A DNA stretch of 64,000 nt, from the NCBI GenBank assembly GCA_947458265.1, contig CANGYF010000005.1:229228-293227 (forward strand), read 5' to 3'. Of the stretch, positions 1 to 11,827 are shown piece by piece. The DNA is from Betaproteobacteria bacterium (GTDB taxonomy: Bacteria > Pseudomonadota > Gammaproteobacteria > Burkholderiales > CAIKXV01). The stretch's first letter is position 1. Each line of letters opens with the position of its first letter. A program made the translations under genes and the position numbers. The notes under the pieces were generated by a model, which saw only the letters and a program-made list of their open reading frames with translations, did no database searches and had not been told where the DNA came from.

Positions 1-1
1 G

Positions 2-1159
2 GGCGACCTCAACGCCCAGCTGGCCGCAGGCAAGATCGCGTTGCGCCGGCTGGCCGAGACCGGTGCGCGCTACGGCTGGCCGCAGCTCACCGCCCTGTTC
101 GCCGAACTGCTCGACCGCTCCGAGGCGATGACCCGCAAGGCCCTGGCGGCGCTGCCCGCCGGCACCTACCACTACGTCGACTTCCTGGACAACGACGGTA
201 TCGACCTCGACCGGCGCATCCGCATCGAAGTCGCGGTCACCCTCGACGGCAAGGGCAACGTGTCGTTCGATTTCGAGGGCACCAGCCCGCAGGTTCGCGG
301 CCCGCTGAACATCGTGCCCTCGGGCGTGCACTCGGCCGCGTTCTACGGCGTGCGTGCGATCACCGATCCGGCGATCCCGACCAATGGCGGCTGCTTCCGG
401 CCGGTGACGGTGAAGCTGCCCCCGCGCAGCCTGGTCAACCCGGATGCACCGGCACCGGTGAACGGCCGCACGCCGGTTATGAAGCGCATTGCTTCATGCA
501 TCGTCGGCGCGCTGGCGCAGGTCCTGCCGGAGCGCTTTCCGGCGGCTTCGGCAGCCTCGGTGCTGGTGCTGGCGTTCGGTGGCGAATGGCCGCGCGAACC
601 CGGCTCGGCAGGCGCAGCCGATGACAGGCCAGCGCCCGGCCGGCGCTTCGTGGTCACCGATCTGATCAACGGCGGCAGCGGTGCGGCACTCGGCCATGAC
701 GGCATCGACGGCATCGCGACCGACATGACCAATGGCATGAGCCTCAATGCAGAGGTGCTGGAACTCGAGGCCCCGATCCGGTTGCTGCGCTGTGCGATCC
801 GTCCCGACTCTGGCGGGGCCGGTACCTTCCGCGGCGGCTGCGGACTGGAACGCGAATACCTCGTGCTGCATGGACCGGTGTCGATCTCGCATCGCGGCGA
901 GCGCCACTATGCGCAGGCACCCGGCCTCGCAGGTGGCAGCGACGGCGCGCTGGCCACCTCCGAGATCGTGCGTGTCGATGGCCGCGTGGAGACGGTACCG
1001 TCCAAGGGCATGCTGGTGCTGCAGGCGGGCGACCGGCTGCGCGTGTTCACGCCCGGGGGTGGCGGCTACGGCCCGTCCGGGCAGCGCAGCGCCGAAGCGG
1101 TGGCCGATGACCTGCGCAGCGGCAAGGTCACCGCCGTGGTCGGCACGGCAGGCGGCTGA
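2..1159 (+). CDS. Hydantoinase B/oxoprolinase family protein, C-terminal part (5' truncated by window edge)
   Basis: This is the C-terminal ~385 residues of a HyuB-type subunit; the frame is open from base 2, so the true start lies outside the window. The opening residues (GDLNAQLAAGKIALRRL) match the conserved middle of N-methylhydantoinase B / 5-oxoprolinase beta chains. Further family hallmarks are a GPLN-type segment, the NGGSGA stretch, and the Gly-rich C-terminus GGGGYG followed by a short tail. HyuB works with a HyuA ATP-dependent subunit in opening cyclic amides such as hydantoins or 5-oxoproline; hyuA would be expected just upstream, off-window. The stop codon abuts the stop of the convergent downstream gene with no spacer. 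The family assignment is solid; the substrate cannot be read from sequence. Confidence 0.9.
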   Translation, partial: GDLNAQLAAGKIALRRLAETGARYGWPQLTALFAELLDRSEAMTRKALAALPAGTYHYVDFLDNDGIDLDRRIRIEVAVTLDGKGNVSFDFEGTSPQVRGPLNIVPSGVHSAAFYGVRAITDPAIPTNGGCFRPVTVKLPPRSLVNPDAPAPVNGRTPVMKRIASCIVGALAQVLPERFPAASAASVLVLAFGGEWPREPGSAGAADDRPAPGRRFVVTDLINGGSGAALGHDGIDGIATDMTNGMSLNAEVLELEAPIRLLRCAIRPDSGGAGTFRGGCGLEREYLVLHGPVSISHRGERHYAQAPGLAGGSDGALATSEIVRVDGRVETVPSKGMLVLQAGDRLRVFTPGGGGYGPSGQRSAEAVADDLRSGKVTAVVGTAGG

Positions 1160-1966
1160 TCAGTCGCGCGCCGCCCTGAACATCGCCCTCACCTCGGCGG
1201 CGGTCGCCGTCGGCCTGCCTTGTGCGCGCGCGATATCCACCACCCGGCGCACCAGTTCCACGTTGCCCACCGCCGGGGCACCCGGGGTTGGCACCACGTC
1301 CTCCAGCCCCGCCCGCAGGTGGCCGCCCATGAGCACCGCGGCAGCAGCAACCTCGGCGGCGAATGCACCGCCCTTCGCGCACCACCACATGGCCCCCGCG
1401 GGCGCTGCCGCGGCGAACGACTGCAGGCGTGCCTGCGCCTCGTCGAGCGTGGCCGGCTCGCCGAGGATGAAACCCAGGCACAGCGGATCGGCGAACACGC
1501 CGTCGCGCCGCAACGCACCGACCGCCTCGAACATCGCCAGCGAGGAACCGTCGATACTCGGCACCACGCCGCGCTGCTTCATCGCCGCGGCCATCTGCAA
1601 CACATCGTCCGGCTGCGTGGCGACATTGCGCATCGGCAGCGACGCCATCTCGGGTTCGAGCACCAGCGGCCGCAGCGCCTCGTCGACCGTGAAGCCCTTG
1701 GCACCGATGGAGAGCTGGATCACCACGTCGGTGCGTTCGCGGATGCGCTCGATGATCTCCCGGTACACCTCGGGATCCTGGGTGGACCGGCCATCGGGTC
1801 CGCGCGCATGCAGGTGGGCGACCGATGCGCCGGCCTCCACGCAGGCGGCGACGTCCTCGGCGATCTCGCGCGGGGACAGCGGTATCTGGGGATGGTCGGC
1901 CTTCATGTAGCGCGAACCGGTGGGCGCAACGATCACGACGATGCTGCCGCTGCTCTGTCCCTGCAC
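1160..1966 (-). CDS. 3-keto-5-aminohexanoate cleavage enzyme family protein (BKACE, DUF849)
   Basis: 268-residue TIM-barrel enzyme of the BKACE family, which condenses a beta-keto acid with acetyl-CoA to give acetoacetate and a new CoA ester. The zinc ligands of the family are visible: the HLHAR motif (H51, H53) and the Glu of GLEDVV (E222), preceded by the Arg usual in this motif (HLRAGLED). I chose the GTG start at 1966 because a GGAGGAG ribosome-binding site lies a few bases upstream; upstream frame extension has no comparable signal. The gene is convergent with hyuB and divergent from a Bug receptor and a LeuCD-like dehydratase, suggesting a small catabolic island for an organic or amino acid. 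The specific beta-keto acid is unknown. Confidence 0.87.
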   Translation of the reverse strand: MQGQSSGSIVVIVAPTGSRYMKADHPQIPLSPREIAEDVAACVEAGASVAHLHARGPDGRSTQDPEVYREIIERIRERTDVVIQLSIGAKGFTVDEALRPLVLEPEMASLPMRNVATQPDDVLQMAAAMKQRGVVPSIDGSSLAMFEAVGALRRDGVFADPLCLGFILGEPATLDEAQARLQSFAAAAPAGAMWWCAKGGAFAAEVAAAAVLMGGHLRAGLEDVVPTPGAPAVGNVELVRRVVDIARAQGRPTATAAEVRAMFRAARD

Positions 1967-2049
1967 GATCTGCCTCCTCCGTCCGTGGCGCCGGGCCACC
2001 TTTGCTAAGATTGTACGCCCGGCCACCGAGCCGCCTCGAGGAGTCATCG

Positions 2050-3033
2050 ATGGGACACAGGTTGCCGGACATCGGCATGCTCGCGACCGCTTTTGCGGTG
2101 GCCAGCTTGCCAGCGGCTGCGCAGGCACAGGCACAGGCCTGGCCGGTGAAATCGCTGCGCATCGTGGTGCCTTTTGCGCCCGGAGGCTCGACCGACATCG
2201 TCGCGCGGGCACTGGGGGCGCGCGCCTCCGAAGGCCTCGGCCAGACCGTGGTGATCGAGAACCGCGCCGGTGCCGGTGGCAACATCGGCGCAGAGGTTGC
2301 TGCACGCGCTGCGCCCGATGGCTACACGCTGTTCATGGGGCATGTCGGAACGCTGGCGATCAACCCGGCGCTCTACCGCAAGCTGCCCTACGATCCGATC
2401 CGCGATTTCGCGCCGATCACCCTCGCCATCGCGAGCCCGCTGATGCTGGTGGTGCCTCCGTCGCTCCCGGCGAAGACCCTGAAGGACGTGCTCGCGATCG
2501 CACGCACGCGCCCCGGGCAGCTCACCTACTCCTCTGCCGGCAGCGGCAGCGCCTCGCACCTCAGTGGCGCGCTGCTCGAGAGCCTCGGCAAGGTCGACGT
2601 GCTGCATGTGCCCTACAAGGGCACCGGACCGGCGACGATGGCCGTGGTGGGCGGCGAGGTGTCGATGATGTTCAGCGGCCAGGGCACCTCGTGGCCGCTG
2701 GTCAATTCGGGCAAGCTGCGTGCGATCGCCCATACCGGATCGAAGTCGATCCCGAACGCGCCCAAACTCGCCGCGATGAACGACACCCTGCCCGGCTACG
2801 AGGTGATCAACTGGCATGGCGTGCTGGCCCCCGCAGGTACGCCGGCCGAGATCATCCGCCGGCTGCACGCCGAGTTCGTGAAGGCTCTCGGGTCCACCGA
2901 GGTGCGCGCCCGGCTGACCGAGGACGGATTCCAGGTGGTCGGCAACACGCCCGACGAGTTCACCCGATTCATCGCGTCCGAGAAGGACAAGTGGGCGAAG
3001 GTGATCGCCGCGGCGAAGATCCCGCAGGAATGA
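2050..3033 (+). CDS. Bug/TctC-family tripartite tricarboxylate transporter substrate-binding receptor
   Basis: 327-residue periplasmic solute receptor. An N-terminal signal peptide ends near AQAQA (about residue 27), followed by the mature start WPVKSLRIVVPFAPGGSTD typical of the family. Other hallmarks are VIENRAGAGGNIG, the HVPYKGTGPA loop and LAPAGTPAEI near the C-terminus. Such receptors bind carboxylates and often occur as orphans, without the TctAB membrane components, in Burkholderiales; none are present here. The ATG at 2050 places the signal peptide correctly, and a TAAGAT hexamer at 2006-2011 could be a -10 element. It precedes the LeuCD-like genes by 58 bp and probably shares their metabolic theme. 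The ligand cannot be deduced. Confidence 0.9.
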   Translation: MGHRLPDIGMLATAFAVASLPAAAQAQAQAWPVKSLRIVVPFAPGGSTDIVARALGARASEGLGQTVVIENRAGAGGNIGAEVAARAAPDGYTLFMGHVGTLAINPALYRKLPYDPIRDFAPITLAIASPLMLVVPPSLPAKTLKDVLAIARTRPGQLTYSSAGSGSASHLSGALLESLGKVDVLHVPYKGTGPATMAVVGGEVSMMFSGQGTSWPLVNSGKLRAIAHTGSKSIPNAPKLAAMNDTLPGYEVINWHGVLAPAGTPAEIIRRLHAEFVKALGSTEVRARLTEDGFQVVGNTPDEFTRFIASEKDKWAKVIAAAKIPQE

Positions 3034-3091
3034 GCTCCACGTCCATCAACGCCACCTCGATGAACACCAGTTCGAGCCACCGGACCCCGCC

Positions 3092-4357
3092 ATGGGAATG
3101 ACCGCCGTCGAGAAGGTGCTGGCGCGCGCCAGCGGCGCCGCATCGGTCGAGCCCTGGGATGTCGTCTATCCGGAGCCGGCGCTGGTGTTCCTGCACGATG
3201 GCCATGTCGAGGGGGCGCGGCGAGAGCTTGATGCCCTGGGCATCGACCGCATCACGCGCCCCGAGCGCGTGGTGTTCGCCACCGACCATGAAGTGCTCTA
3301 CCTGAGCCCGCGCGCCGCCGCACGGGGCGTGGCGATCCGCAAGGCCGCGCGCGACTGGAACGTCGGGCGCTTTTTCGATGTCGGCCAGGGCGGGCACGGC
3401 CACATCTTTCCGATGGAAACCGGGCTGGTCACGCCGGGCATGTTCATGTTCGCAAGCGACATGCACTGCTCGAACTTCGGCGCGATCGGCGCGGTGCCGG
3501 TACGCGCAGGCCCCGAGGTGGTCAGCGTGCTGGCGATGGGAACGCTGTGGACCACCGTGCCGCCTTCGGTGAAGGTCACCCTCACCGGCCGCCTGAGACC
3601 CGGCGTGTCCTGCAGGGATGCCGGCTTCCGTCTGACCCATGCGCTGCTGAACGGACCGCAGGCGATCGACATCGACTACCGATACCTTGAACTGGCCGGC
3701 GACGGGCTCGACCCGCTCGATGTGCACGAGCGGGTCGCGCTGTGCAATACCCCGACCGAAGCCGGCGTGGCAGGCGTGTTCGTGCCGCCCTCGGCACGCG
3801 TGCTCGAGTGGTGCCGGCAGCGTGCACAGGCCTCGTTCGAACCGGTGTACAGCGATCCCGACGCACGTTACGAAGCCGAGTTCACCTTCGACCTGTCCAC
3901 GCTGGAACCCCAGGTGGCGCTGCCGGGCAGCCCGTCCAATGCGGTCGACCTGTCCGAAGTCGCCGGCCTGCCGGTGCAGCATGCATACATCGGCGCCTGC
4001 GGCTCCGGCATGTATGAAGACTTCGAGGTCGCTGCCCGCATCCTGAAGGGACGCCGGGTCGCCGAGGGCACCCGCCTGTTCGTGGTGCCGGGCACGGTGC
4101 AATGCGCGCGCCGGATGGCCGAGCAGGGCCTGACCGACGTGTTCATGGCAGCCGGCGCGATGGTGCTGCCGGCCGGTTGCGGCCCGTGCGCGGGCGGCAA
4201 CATGGGCCTGATGGATGCCGGCGAGGTATCGATCTCCACCGCCGCCACCAACCATGCCGGTCGCATGGGACCGAAGGATTCGAAGTGCTATCTCGGCAGC
4301 CCCGCCACGGTGGCTGCGTCGGCCATCGCCGGCCGGATCACGGGAGCGCCAGCATGA
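3092..4357 (+). CDS. Aconitase / 3-isopropylmalate dehydratase large-subunit-like protein
   Basis: 421-residue [4Fe-4S] dehydratase large subunit. The three cluster cysteines are present as C303 (GACGSG), C363 and C366 (PAGCGPCAGG). Elsewhere the signatures differ from true LeuC: the usual DSHT-type motif reads SDMHC (residues 122-126), and the usual SNRNFxGR segment reads STAATNHAGRMG (382-393). The protein is also shorter than the ~470 residues of LeuC. It therefore belongs to the broad aconitase/isopropylmalate/homoaconitate hydratase group but probably acts on another hydroxy-di- or tricarboxylate. It overlaps the small subunit by four bases (ATGA), so the two are translationally coupled. 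No leuB or leuA is nearby, which argues against a role in leucine synthesis. Confidence 0.85.
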   Translation: MGMTAVEKVLARASGAASVEPWDVVYPEPALVFLHDGHVEGARRELDALGIDRITRPERVVFATDHEVLYLSPRAAARGVAIRKAARDWNVGRFFDVGQGGHGHIFPMETGLVTPGMFMFASDMHCSNFGAIGAVPVRAGPEVVSVLAMGTLWTTVPPSVKVTLTGRLRPGVSCRDAGFRLTHALLNGPQAIDIDYRYLELAGDGLDPLDVHERVALCNTPTEAGVAGVFVPPSARVLEWCRQRAQASFEPVYSDPDARYEAEFTFDLSTLEPQVALPGSPSNAVDLSEVAGLPVQHAYIGACGSGMYEDFEVAARILKGRRVAEGTRLFVVPGTVQCARRMAEQGLTDVFMAAGAMVLPAGCGPCAGGNMGLMDAGEVSISTAATNHAGRMGPKDSKCYLGSPATVAASAIAGRITGAPA

Positions 4358-4899
4358 ACCCGGTCGATTGGCACTACCGCGGCACCTGCCATCGCTTCGG
4401 CGACGATGTCGAGCACGACGCGCAGATGATCTCGTTCGACTACGTGATCCGGCGCGTGATGGATCCCGAGGTGCTGATCCCGCACCTGTTCGAGACCACC
4501 CGGCCCGACTTCCACCAGCGGGCGAAGCCCGGTGACCTGGTGGTCGCCGGGCGCAACTTCGGCAAGGGCAAGGCGCATATCCAGGCCTATGTCGCGATGA
4601 AGGCGATGGGGCTGGCGCTCGCCTGCGAATCGATGCCCTACAACACCTACCGGGCCATGATCGGCCTGGGCTTCACCTTCATGACTGGCTGCACCGGCAT
4701 CGCAGCCCTGGTCGACGACGGCGACGAGGTCGAGATCGACTTCCGCAGCGGCGAATTCTTCAACCACACGCGTGGCAGCGGCCAGGCCTTCAAGCCGCTA
4801 CCCGAGCGTGCGCTGGAGATCATCCGCCAGGGCGGTACCCAGGGCGTGCTGCGCGCCTGGTGGGCCGAACAGCAGGCGGCCCTGCCCACCCGCGGCTGA
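4354..4899 (+). CDS. Aconitase / 3-isopropylmalate dehydratase small-subunit-like protein
   Basis: 181-residue swivelling small subunit partnering the upstream large subunit, with which it shares an ATGA overlap. The family core is visible: VVAGRNFGKGKAH (the GxNFGxGSS-type substrate-binding loop, here with GKGKAH instead of GSSRE), followed by a hydrophobic core and a C-terminal segment ending near residue 181. The altered loop parallels the altered motifs of the large subunit and supports a substrate other than isopropylmalate. The start is fixed by the overlap; an upstream in-frame ATG at 4102 lies deep within the large-subunit gene and would add an unrelated, shadow-like N-terminus. Confidence 0.85.
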   Translation: MNPVDWHYRGTCHRFGDDVEHDAQMISFDYVIRRVMDPEVLIPHLFETTRPDFHQRAKPGDLVVAGRNFGKGKAHIQAYVAMKAMGLALACESMPYNTYRAMIGLGFTFMTGCTGIAALVDDGDEVEIDFRSGEFFNHTRGSGQAFKPLPERALEIIRQGGTQGVLRAWWAEQQAALPTRG

Positions 4900-6402
<1,503 letters not shown>

Positions 6403-6411
6403 GGGCTACCC

Positions 6412-7086
6412 TCAAGGCACCGACGGTGCCTTGCCCATCCGCGCGCGCATCACCTCGATGATCGCGGGCAGGATCGACAGGAAGATGATCGCCAGGATCA
6501 CCAGCGTCAGGTTGTCCTTGATCCACGGGATGTTGCCGAACAGGTAGCCGGCATAGCTCAGGGACACCACCCACAGCACGCCACCGCTGACGTTGTACAG
6601 CGCGAAGCTGCGGTACGGCATCTTCGCCACGCCGGCGATGAACGGCGCATAGGTGCGCACGATCGGGATGAAGCGCGCGATGATGATCGTCTTGCCGCCA
6701 TAGCGGTCGTAGAACGCCTGCGTCTTCTGCAGGTACTCGGCCTTGAAGAAGCGTTCGCCCCACCACGGCTCGCCGCGGAAGACCTTCGGGCCGGCCCAGC
6801 GGCCGATGTGGTAGTTGACCGCATCGCCGAGGATCGCCGCCACGATCAGGAGTCCCACCATCAGGTGCACGTTCATCCCGCCGGCCGCGGCGATCGCGCC
6901 CGCGACGAACAGCAGCGAGTCACCGGGCAGGAAAGGCGTGACCACAAGCCCGGTCTCGCAGAAGATGATGAGGAACAGCACCGCGTAGATCCAGGCGCCG
7001 TAGTGCTCGACCACCCAGGCAAGGTAGTCGTCCAGGTGCAGCAGGATGTCGAATACCTGCAGGCCGAGCGCGATCAGCGTGTCCAT
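6412..7086 (-). CDS. dedA: DedA-family membrane protein
   Basis: 224-residue polytopic inner-membrane protein of the DedA/VTT family, members of which act as undecaprenyl-phosphate or phospholipid translocases. The signature FCETGLVVTPFLPGDSLLF (about residues 43-61) and the second re-entrant region around RFIPIVRTYAPFIAG with its conserved Arg residues are clear. Length and N-terminus are very close to E. coli DedA. It follows secF on the same strand with a short gap and may be read from the queA-tgt-yajC-secDF transcript. A second, more divergent family member is present at 37.1 kb. Confidence 0.92.
   Translation of the reverse strand: MDTLIALGLQVFDILLHLDDYLAWVVEHYGAWIYAVLFLIIFCETGLVVTPFLPGDSLLFVAGAIAAAGGMNVHLMVGLLIVAAILGDAVNYHIGRWAGPKVFRGEPWWGERFFKAEYLQKTQAFYDRYGGKTIIIARFIPIVRTYAPFIAGVAKMPYRSFALYNVSGGVLWVVSLSYAGYLFGNIPWIKDNLTLVILAIIFLSILPAIIEVMRARMGKAPSVP
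6413..6433. terminator. Bidirectional hairpin between purB and dedA
   Basis: A perfect 9-bp inverted repeat (CAAGGCACC / GGTGCCTTG) with a 3-nt loop starts ten bases after the purB stop and overlaps the last codons and stop of convergent dedA. Its position between converging genes fits a shared terminator. There is no long T-run on either side, so strength is uncertain. Confidence 0.6.
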
Positions 7087-7096
7087 CGTCGCCTGC

Positions 7097-8029
7097 TCAG
7101 ACCTGCGCGTCCTGCTGCTTCTTCTCCGGCTTGATGAAGTCCTCGCGCGAGATGCCGAGCCACATGGTCACCGCGCTCGCCACGAAGATCGACGAATAGA
7201 TGCCGACGATGATGCCGATGGTCAGCGCCAGTGCGAAGAAATAGAGCACGTCGCCCCCGAAGAACAGCATCGCGCCCACCATCAGCATGGTCGAACCGCC
7301 GGTCAGGATGGTGCGCGAGAGGGTCGCAGTGATCGCATCGTCCATGATCTCGGGGACGGTAGCCCGGCGCATCTTGCGGAAGTTCTCCCGGATGCGGTCG
7401 AACACGACCACCGTGTCGTTCACCGAATAGCCGAGCACCGCCAGGACTGCGGCGAGCGCGGTGAGGTCGAAGTTCCACTGGAAGATCGCGAACAGGCCGA
7501 AGATGATCAGCACGTCGTGCGCGGTGGCCGTGATGGCACCCACGGCGAACTTCCACTCGAAGCGTACCGCCAGGTAACCCATGATGCCCAGCGTGACCAC
7601 GATCAGCGCCAGCAGGCCGTCGTAGAGCAGTTCGCTGCCCACCTGCGGCCCGACGAACTCCACCCGCTTCATCTCGACCTTCGGCTCGCGCTCGCGCAGG
7701 GCCTTGAGCACCACCTCGGAGAGCTGCGCGCTGGTCACCTCGGGCTTCACCGGGATTCGGATCAGCACGTCGCGCGCGGTGCCGAAGTTCTGCACGATCG
7801 CATCCGTCATGTTCACGGACGCGAGCTTCTCGCGCACCGTGTTCACCTCGATCGGCTCCGGGTAGGTGACCTCGATAACCGTGCCGCCAGTGAAATCGAT
7901 GCCGAGGTTAAGGCCGCGGAAGGCCAGGCCGGCGACGGCAATGAGCACGGCGATCACCGATATGGAGAACCACGGCTTCGCGTTCGCCATGAACGGCAGC
8001 GCGCGGGTGACCTTGTAGACTTCGAACAT
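7097..8029 (-). CDS. secF: Protein translocase subunit SecF
   Basis: 310-residue RND-type accessory subunit of the Sec translocon, using the proton motive force to help pull proteins across the inner membrane. Visible features are an N-terminal TM helix, the signature GIDFTGGTVIEV right after it, a periplasmic P4-like domain, then five further TM helices with the conserved VVFDRIREN motif. The ATG at 8029 gives the typical MFEVYK N-terminus; upstream in-frame codons run into the secD end region and are not needed. It sits 25 bp downstream of secD in the usual order. Confidence 0.96.
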   Translation of the reverse strand: MFEVYKVTRALPFMANAKPWFSISVIAVLIAVAGLAFRGLNLGIDFTGGTVIEVTYPEPIEVNTVREKLASVNMTDAIVQNFGTARDVLIRIPVKPEVTSAQLSEVVLKALREREPKVEMKRVEFVGPQVGSELLYDGLLALIVVTLGIMGYLAVRFEWKFAVGAITATAHDVLIIFGLFAIFQWNFDLTALAAVLAVLGYSVNDTVVVFDRIRENFRKMRRATVPEIMDDAITATLSRTILTGGSTMLMVGAMLFFGGDVLYFFALALTIGIIVGIYSSIFVASAVTMWLGISREDFIKPEKKQQDAQV

Positions 8030-8054
8030 GGCGGTTCCTGGTGTCCGTTCGGGA

Positions 8055-9881
8055 CTAGACGGAGAGGCTCGCGACCTTGCGCTGCCGGCCGTAGCTGAGG
8101 TTGACCAGTGCACGCGAGACCAGCACCGCGCTGAACATGGTGGTGAAGATGCCGATGCACAGCGTCACCGCGAAGCCGCGGATCGGACCGGAGCCCAGCC
8201 AGAACAGCGCGAAGCCGGCGATCAGCGTGGTGATGTTGGCATCGAGGATGGTGTCGAACGCGCGGTCGTAGCCGGCGTGGATCGCCGCCTGCGGCGTGGC
8301 GCCGTTGCGCAGTTCCTCTCGTATGCGCTCGTTGATCAGCACGTTGGCGTCGATCGCCATGCCCAGGGTGAGCGCGATGCCCGCGATGCCGGGCAGCGTC
8401 AGCGTCGCCTGCAGGAGCGACAGGATCGCCACCAGCAGCAGCATGTTCGCCAGCAGTGCGGCCACGGAGATCACGCCGAAGAACCGGTAGTAGACGCACA
8501 TGAACACCGTGACCAGCAGCATGCCGACCAGCGTCGAGCTCACGCCCTTGGCGATGTTGTCCGCACCCAGGCTCGGGCCGACGGTACGCTCCTCGATGAT
8601 CTCCATCGGCGCGGCCAGCGCGCCGGCGCGCAGCAGCAGCGACGTGTCGCGCGCCTCAGCCGTGGTCATGCGGCCGCTGATCTGCACCCGGCCGCCCCCG
8701 ATCTCGGTACGGATCACCGGAGCGGTGACGACCTCGGCCTTGCCCTTCTCGATCAGCAGGATGGCCATGCGCTTGTTCACGTTCTCGCGGGTGACCTGCT
8801 GGAAGATGCGCGAGCCCTGGCCGTCGAGCGTGATGTGCACCGCCGGCTCGCCGGTCTGGCCGTCGAAGCCGGGCTGGGCGTCGGTGATGCGCTCTCCGGT
8901 GAGCACCGCGGTGCGGCGCACCAGCAGGCCGCCGCCATTGCGTTCGGAGAAGTATTCGGTGCCGAACGGTGGGTTGCCGGCCGCGCCGGCCTGCAGGCTG
9001 GCCACGTCGCTCAGGTCCTCGGCCACCATGCGTACTTCCAGGGCGGCCGTGCGGCCGAGCAGTTCCTTCGCCTTCGCCGTGTCCTGCACGCCCGGCAACT
9101 GCACCACGATGCGGTCCGCGCCCTGCTGCTGGATCACCGGCTCGGCGACGCCCAGCTCGTTCACCCGGTTGCGCAGCGTGGTGATGTTCTGCTGCAGGGC
9201 GAACTCCTGCGAGCGCTTCAGCGCTTCCGGACGCACCGACGCGATCAGCCGGAACTCGCCGCCCTCCTCGACCTCGCGCAGCGAAAGGTCAGGCGAAGCC
9301 TTGGTGATCGCCACCGAAGCCTTCTCGCGGGTAGCCGCGTCACGGAAGCGCACGATCACGGTCATGCCCTCGCGCGTGACGCCAGCCGAGGCGATCTTCT
9401 GCTCGCGCAGGGTGGTGCGCAGTTCGTTGACGTAGCCCTCGACCTTCTTGTTCAGGGCCGCCTTCATGTCGATCTGCAGCAGGAAGTGCACGCCGCCGCG
9501 CAGGTCGAGGCCGAGATACATCGGCAGCGCGCGGATGGAAGTCAGCCAGGCCGGCGAGTTGGACACCAGGTTCAGCGCGACGATGTAGCCGTCGCCGACC
9601 GCCTTCTCGACGATGTCCTTTGCCCGCAGCTGGGTGTCGGTGTCCGCGAAGCGCATGCGCAGGCTTCCGGCATCGAGTACCGAGGCGACCGGCGCGATGT
9701 TCGCCGCGGCGAGGGCTTCGGACGCACGCGTCTGCAGTGCCGTATCCGCCTTGAGCGTCGCGCGCACCGGCGAGACCTGCAGTGCTGGCACCTCGCCGAA
9801 GAAGTTCGGCAGCGTGTAGAGCGTGGCGACGAACATCGCGATCGCGATGATCGTGTACTTCCACAACGGATAGCGGTTCAT
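8055..9881 (-). CDS. secD: Protein translocase subunit SecD
   Basis: 608-residue partner of SecF, close to the ~615 residues of E. coli SecD. The N-terminus MNRYPLWKY with one TM helix, the GLDLRGGVHFLLQ signature (about residue 118), a large periplasmic P1 domain, and the C-terminal RND membrane domain (GMAIDANVLINERIREEL motif) are all present. It follows yajC by ~105 bp and precedes secF by 25 bp on the minus strand, the standard proteobacterial operon. Confidence 0.97.
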   Translation of the reverse strand: MNRYPLWKYTIIAIAMFVATLYTLPNFFGEVPALQVSPVRATLKADTALQTRASEALAAANIAPVASVLDAGSLRMRFADTDTQLRAKDIVEKAVGDGYIVALNLVSNSPAWLTSIRALPMYLGLDLRGGVHFLLQIDMKAALNKKVEGYVNELRTTLREQKIASAGVTREGMTVIVRFRDAATREKASVAITKASPDLSLREVEEGGEFRLIASVRPEALKRSQEFALQQNITTLRNRVNELGVAEPVIQQQGADRIVVQLPGVQDTAKAKELLGRTAALEVRMVAEDLSDVASLQAGAAGNPPFGTEYFSERNGGGLLVRRTAVLTGERITDAQPGFDGQTGEPAVHITLDGQGSRIFQQVTRENVNKRMAILLIEKGKAEVVTAPVIRTEIGGGRVQISGRMTTAEARDTSLLLRAGALAAPMEIIEERTVGPSLGADNIAKGVSSTLVGMLLVTVFMCVYYRFFGVISVAALLANMLLLVAILSLLQATLTLPGIAGIALTLGMAIDANVLINERIREELRNGATPQAAIHAGYDRAFDTILDANITTLIAGFALFWLGSGPIRGFAVTLCIGIFTTMFSAVLVSRALVNLSYGRQRKVASLSV

Positions 9882-9987
9882 GCTGGGTGTTCCTTGCCGC
9901 AGGCAATAGGGGTGCAGACGCAGCCGGGACGAGGCTGACCGGGCATCGGGTGGACCGTGCCCGGATCAGGCGCGCCCCGCGCAGGCA

Positions 9988-10320
9988 TCAGCCGTCGTGC
10001 GCTGCCTTGATCGTGCCCTTGGGCAGCACCGTCTGCACGGCCGGCTTCTGCATCAGGATCTCGACGCCAGGTGCGACTTCGACGGTCAGGTAGTTCTCGC
10101 CGACCTTGGTGATCTTGCCCAGTTCGCCGCCGCCGGTGACGATCTCGTCGCCCTTGGCCAGGGCCGCGACCATCGTGCGGTGCTCCTTCGCACGCTTGAG
10201 CTGCGGCCGGATCAGCAGGAAGTACAGCACCACGAACATCAGGATGATCGGCATCAGGCTCAGGATATCCATCTGGCCGGTACCGGCGGCGCCTTGCGCC
10301 CACGCGTTGCTGATCAACAC
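9988..10320 (-). CDS. yajC: Sec translocon accessory protein YajC
   Basis: 110-residue single-span membrane protein that associates with SecDF. It has a short periplasmic N-terminus (LISNAWAQ), one TM helix (LMPIILMFVVLYFLLIRPQ), the conserved RPQ(L)KR turn, and a cytoplasmic KGDEIVTGGGELGKI domain. I chose the GTG at 10320 because a GAGGAG sequence lies eight bases upstream and the resulting N-terminus matches homologues; a longer in-frame version beginning at 10365 lacks similarity. The gene sits between tgt and secD. Confidence 0.93.
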   Translation of the reverse strand: MLISNAWAQGAAGTGQMDILSLMPIILMFVVLYFLLIRPQLKRAKEHRTMVAALAKGDEIVTGGGELGKITKVGENYLTVEVAPGVEILMQKPAVQTVLPKGTIKAAHDG

Positions 10321-10434
10321 CCTTGGAACTCCTCTGTTGTCATGACGACCGGACGGTCCCGCCAAACACCTGCCCGGACATGGACGGCCTTGTGGATGAC
10401 CCTGCGGCTGCCGTTTCGTAAGCCCTTGATTTTA

Positions 10435-11827
<1,393 letters not shown>

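Noticed and set aside
8028..9938. 636-codon open frame on the plus strand
   Set aside because: Antisense to secD, which carries all the family motifs.
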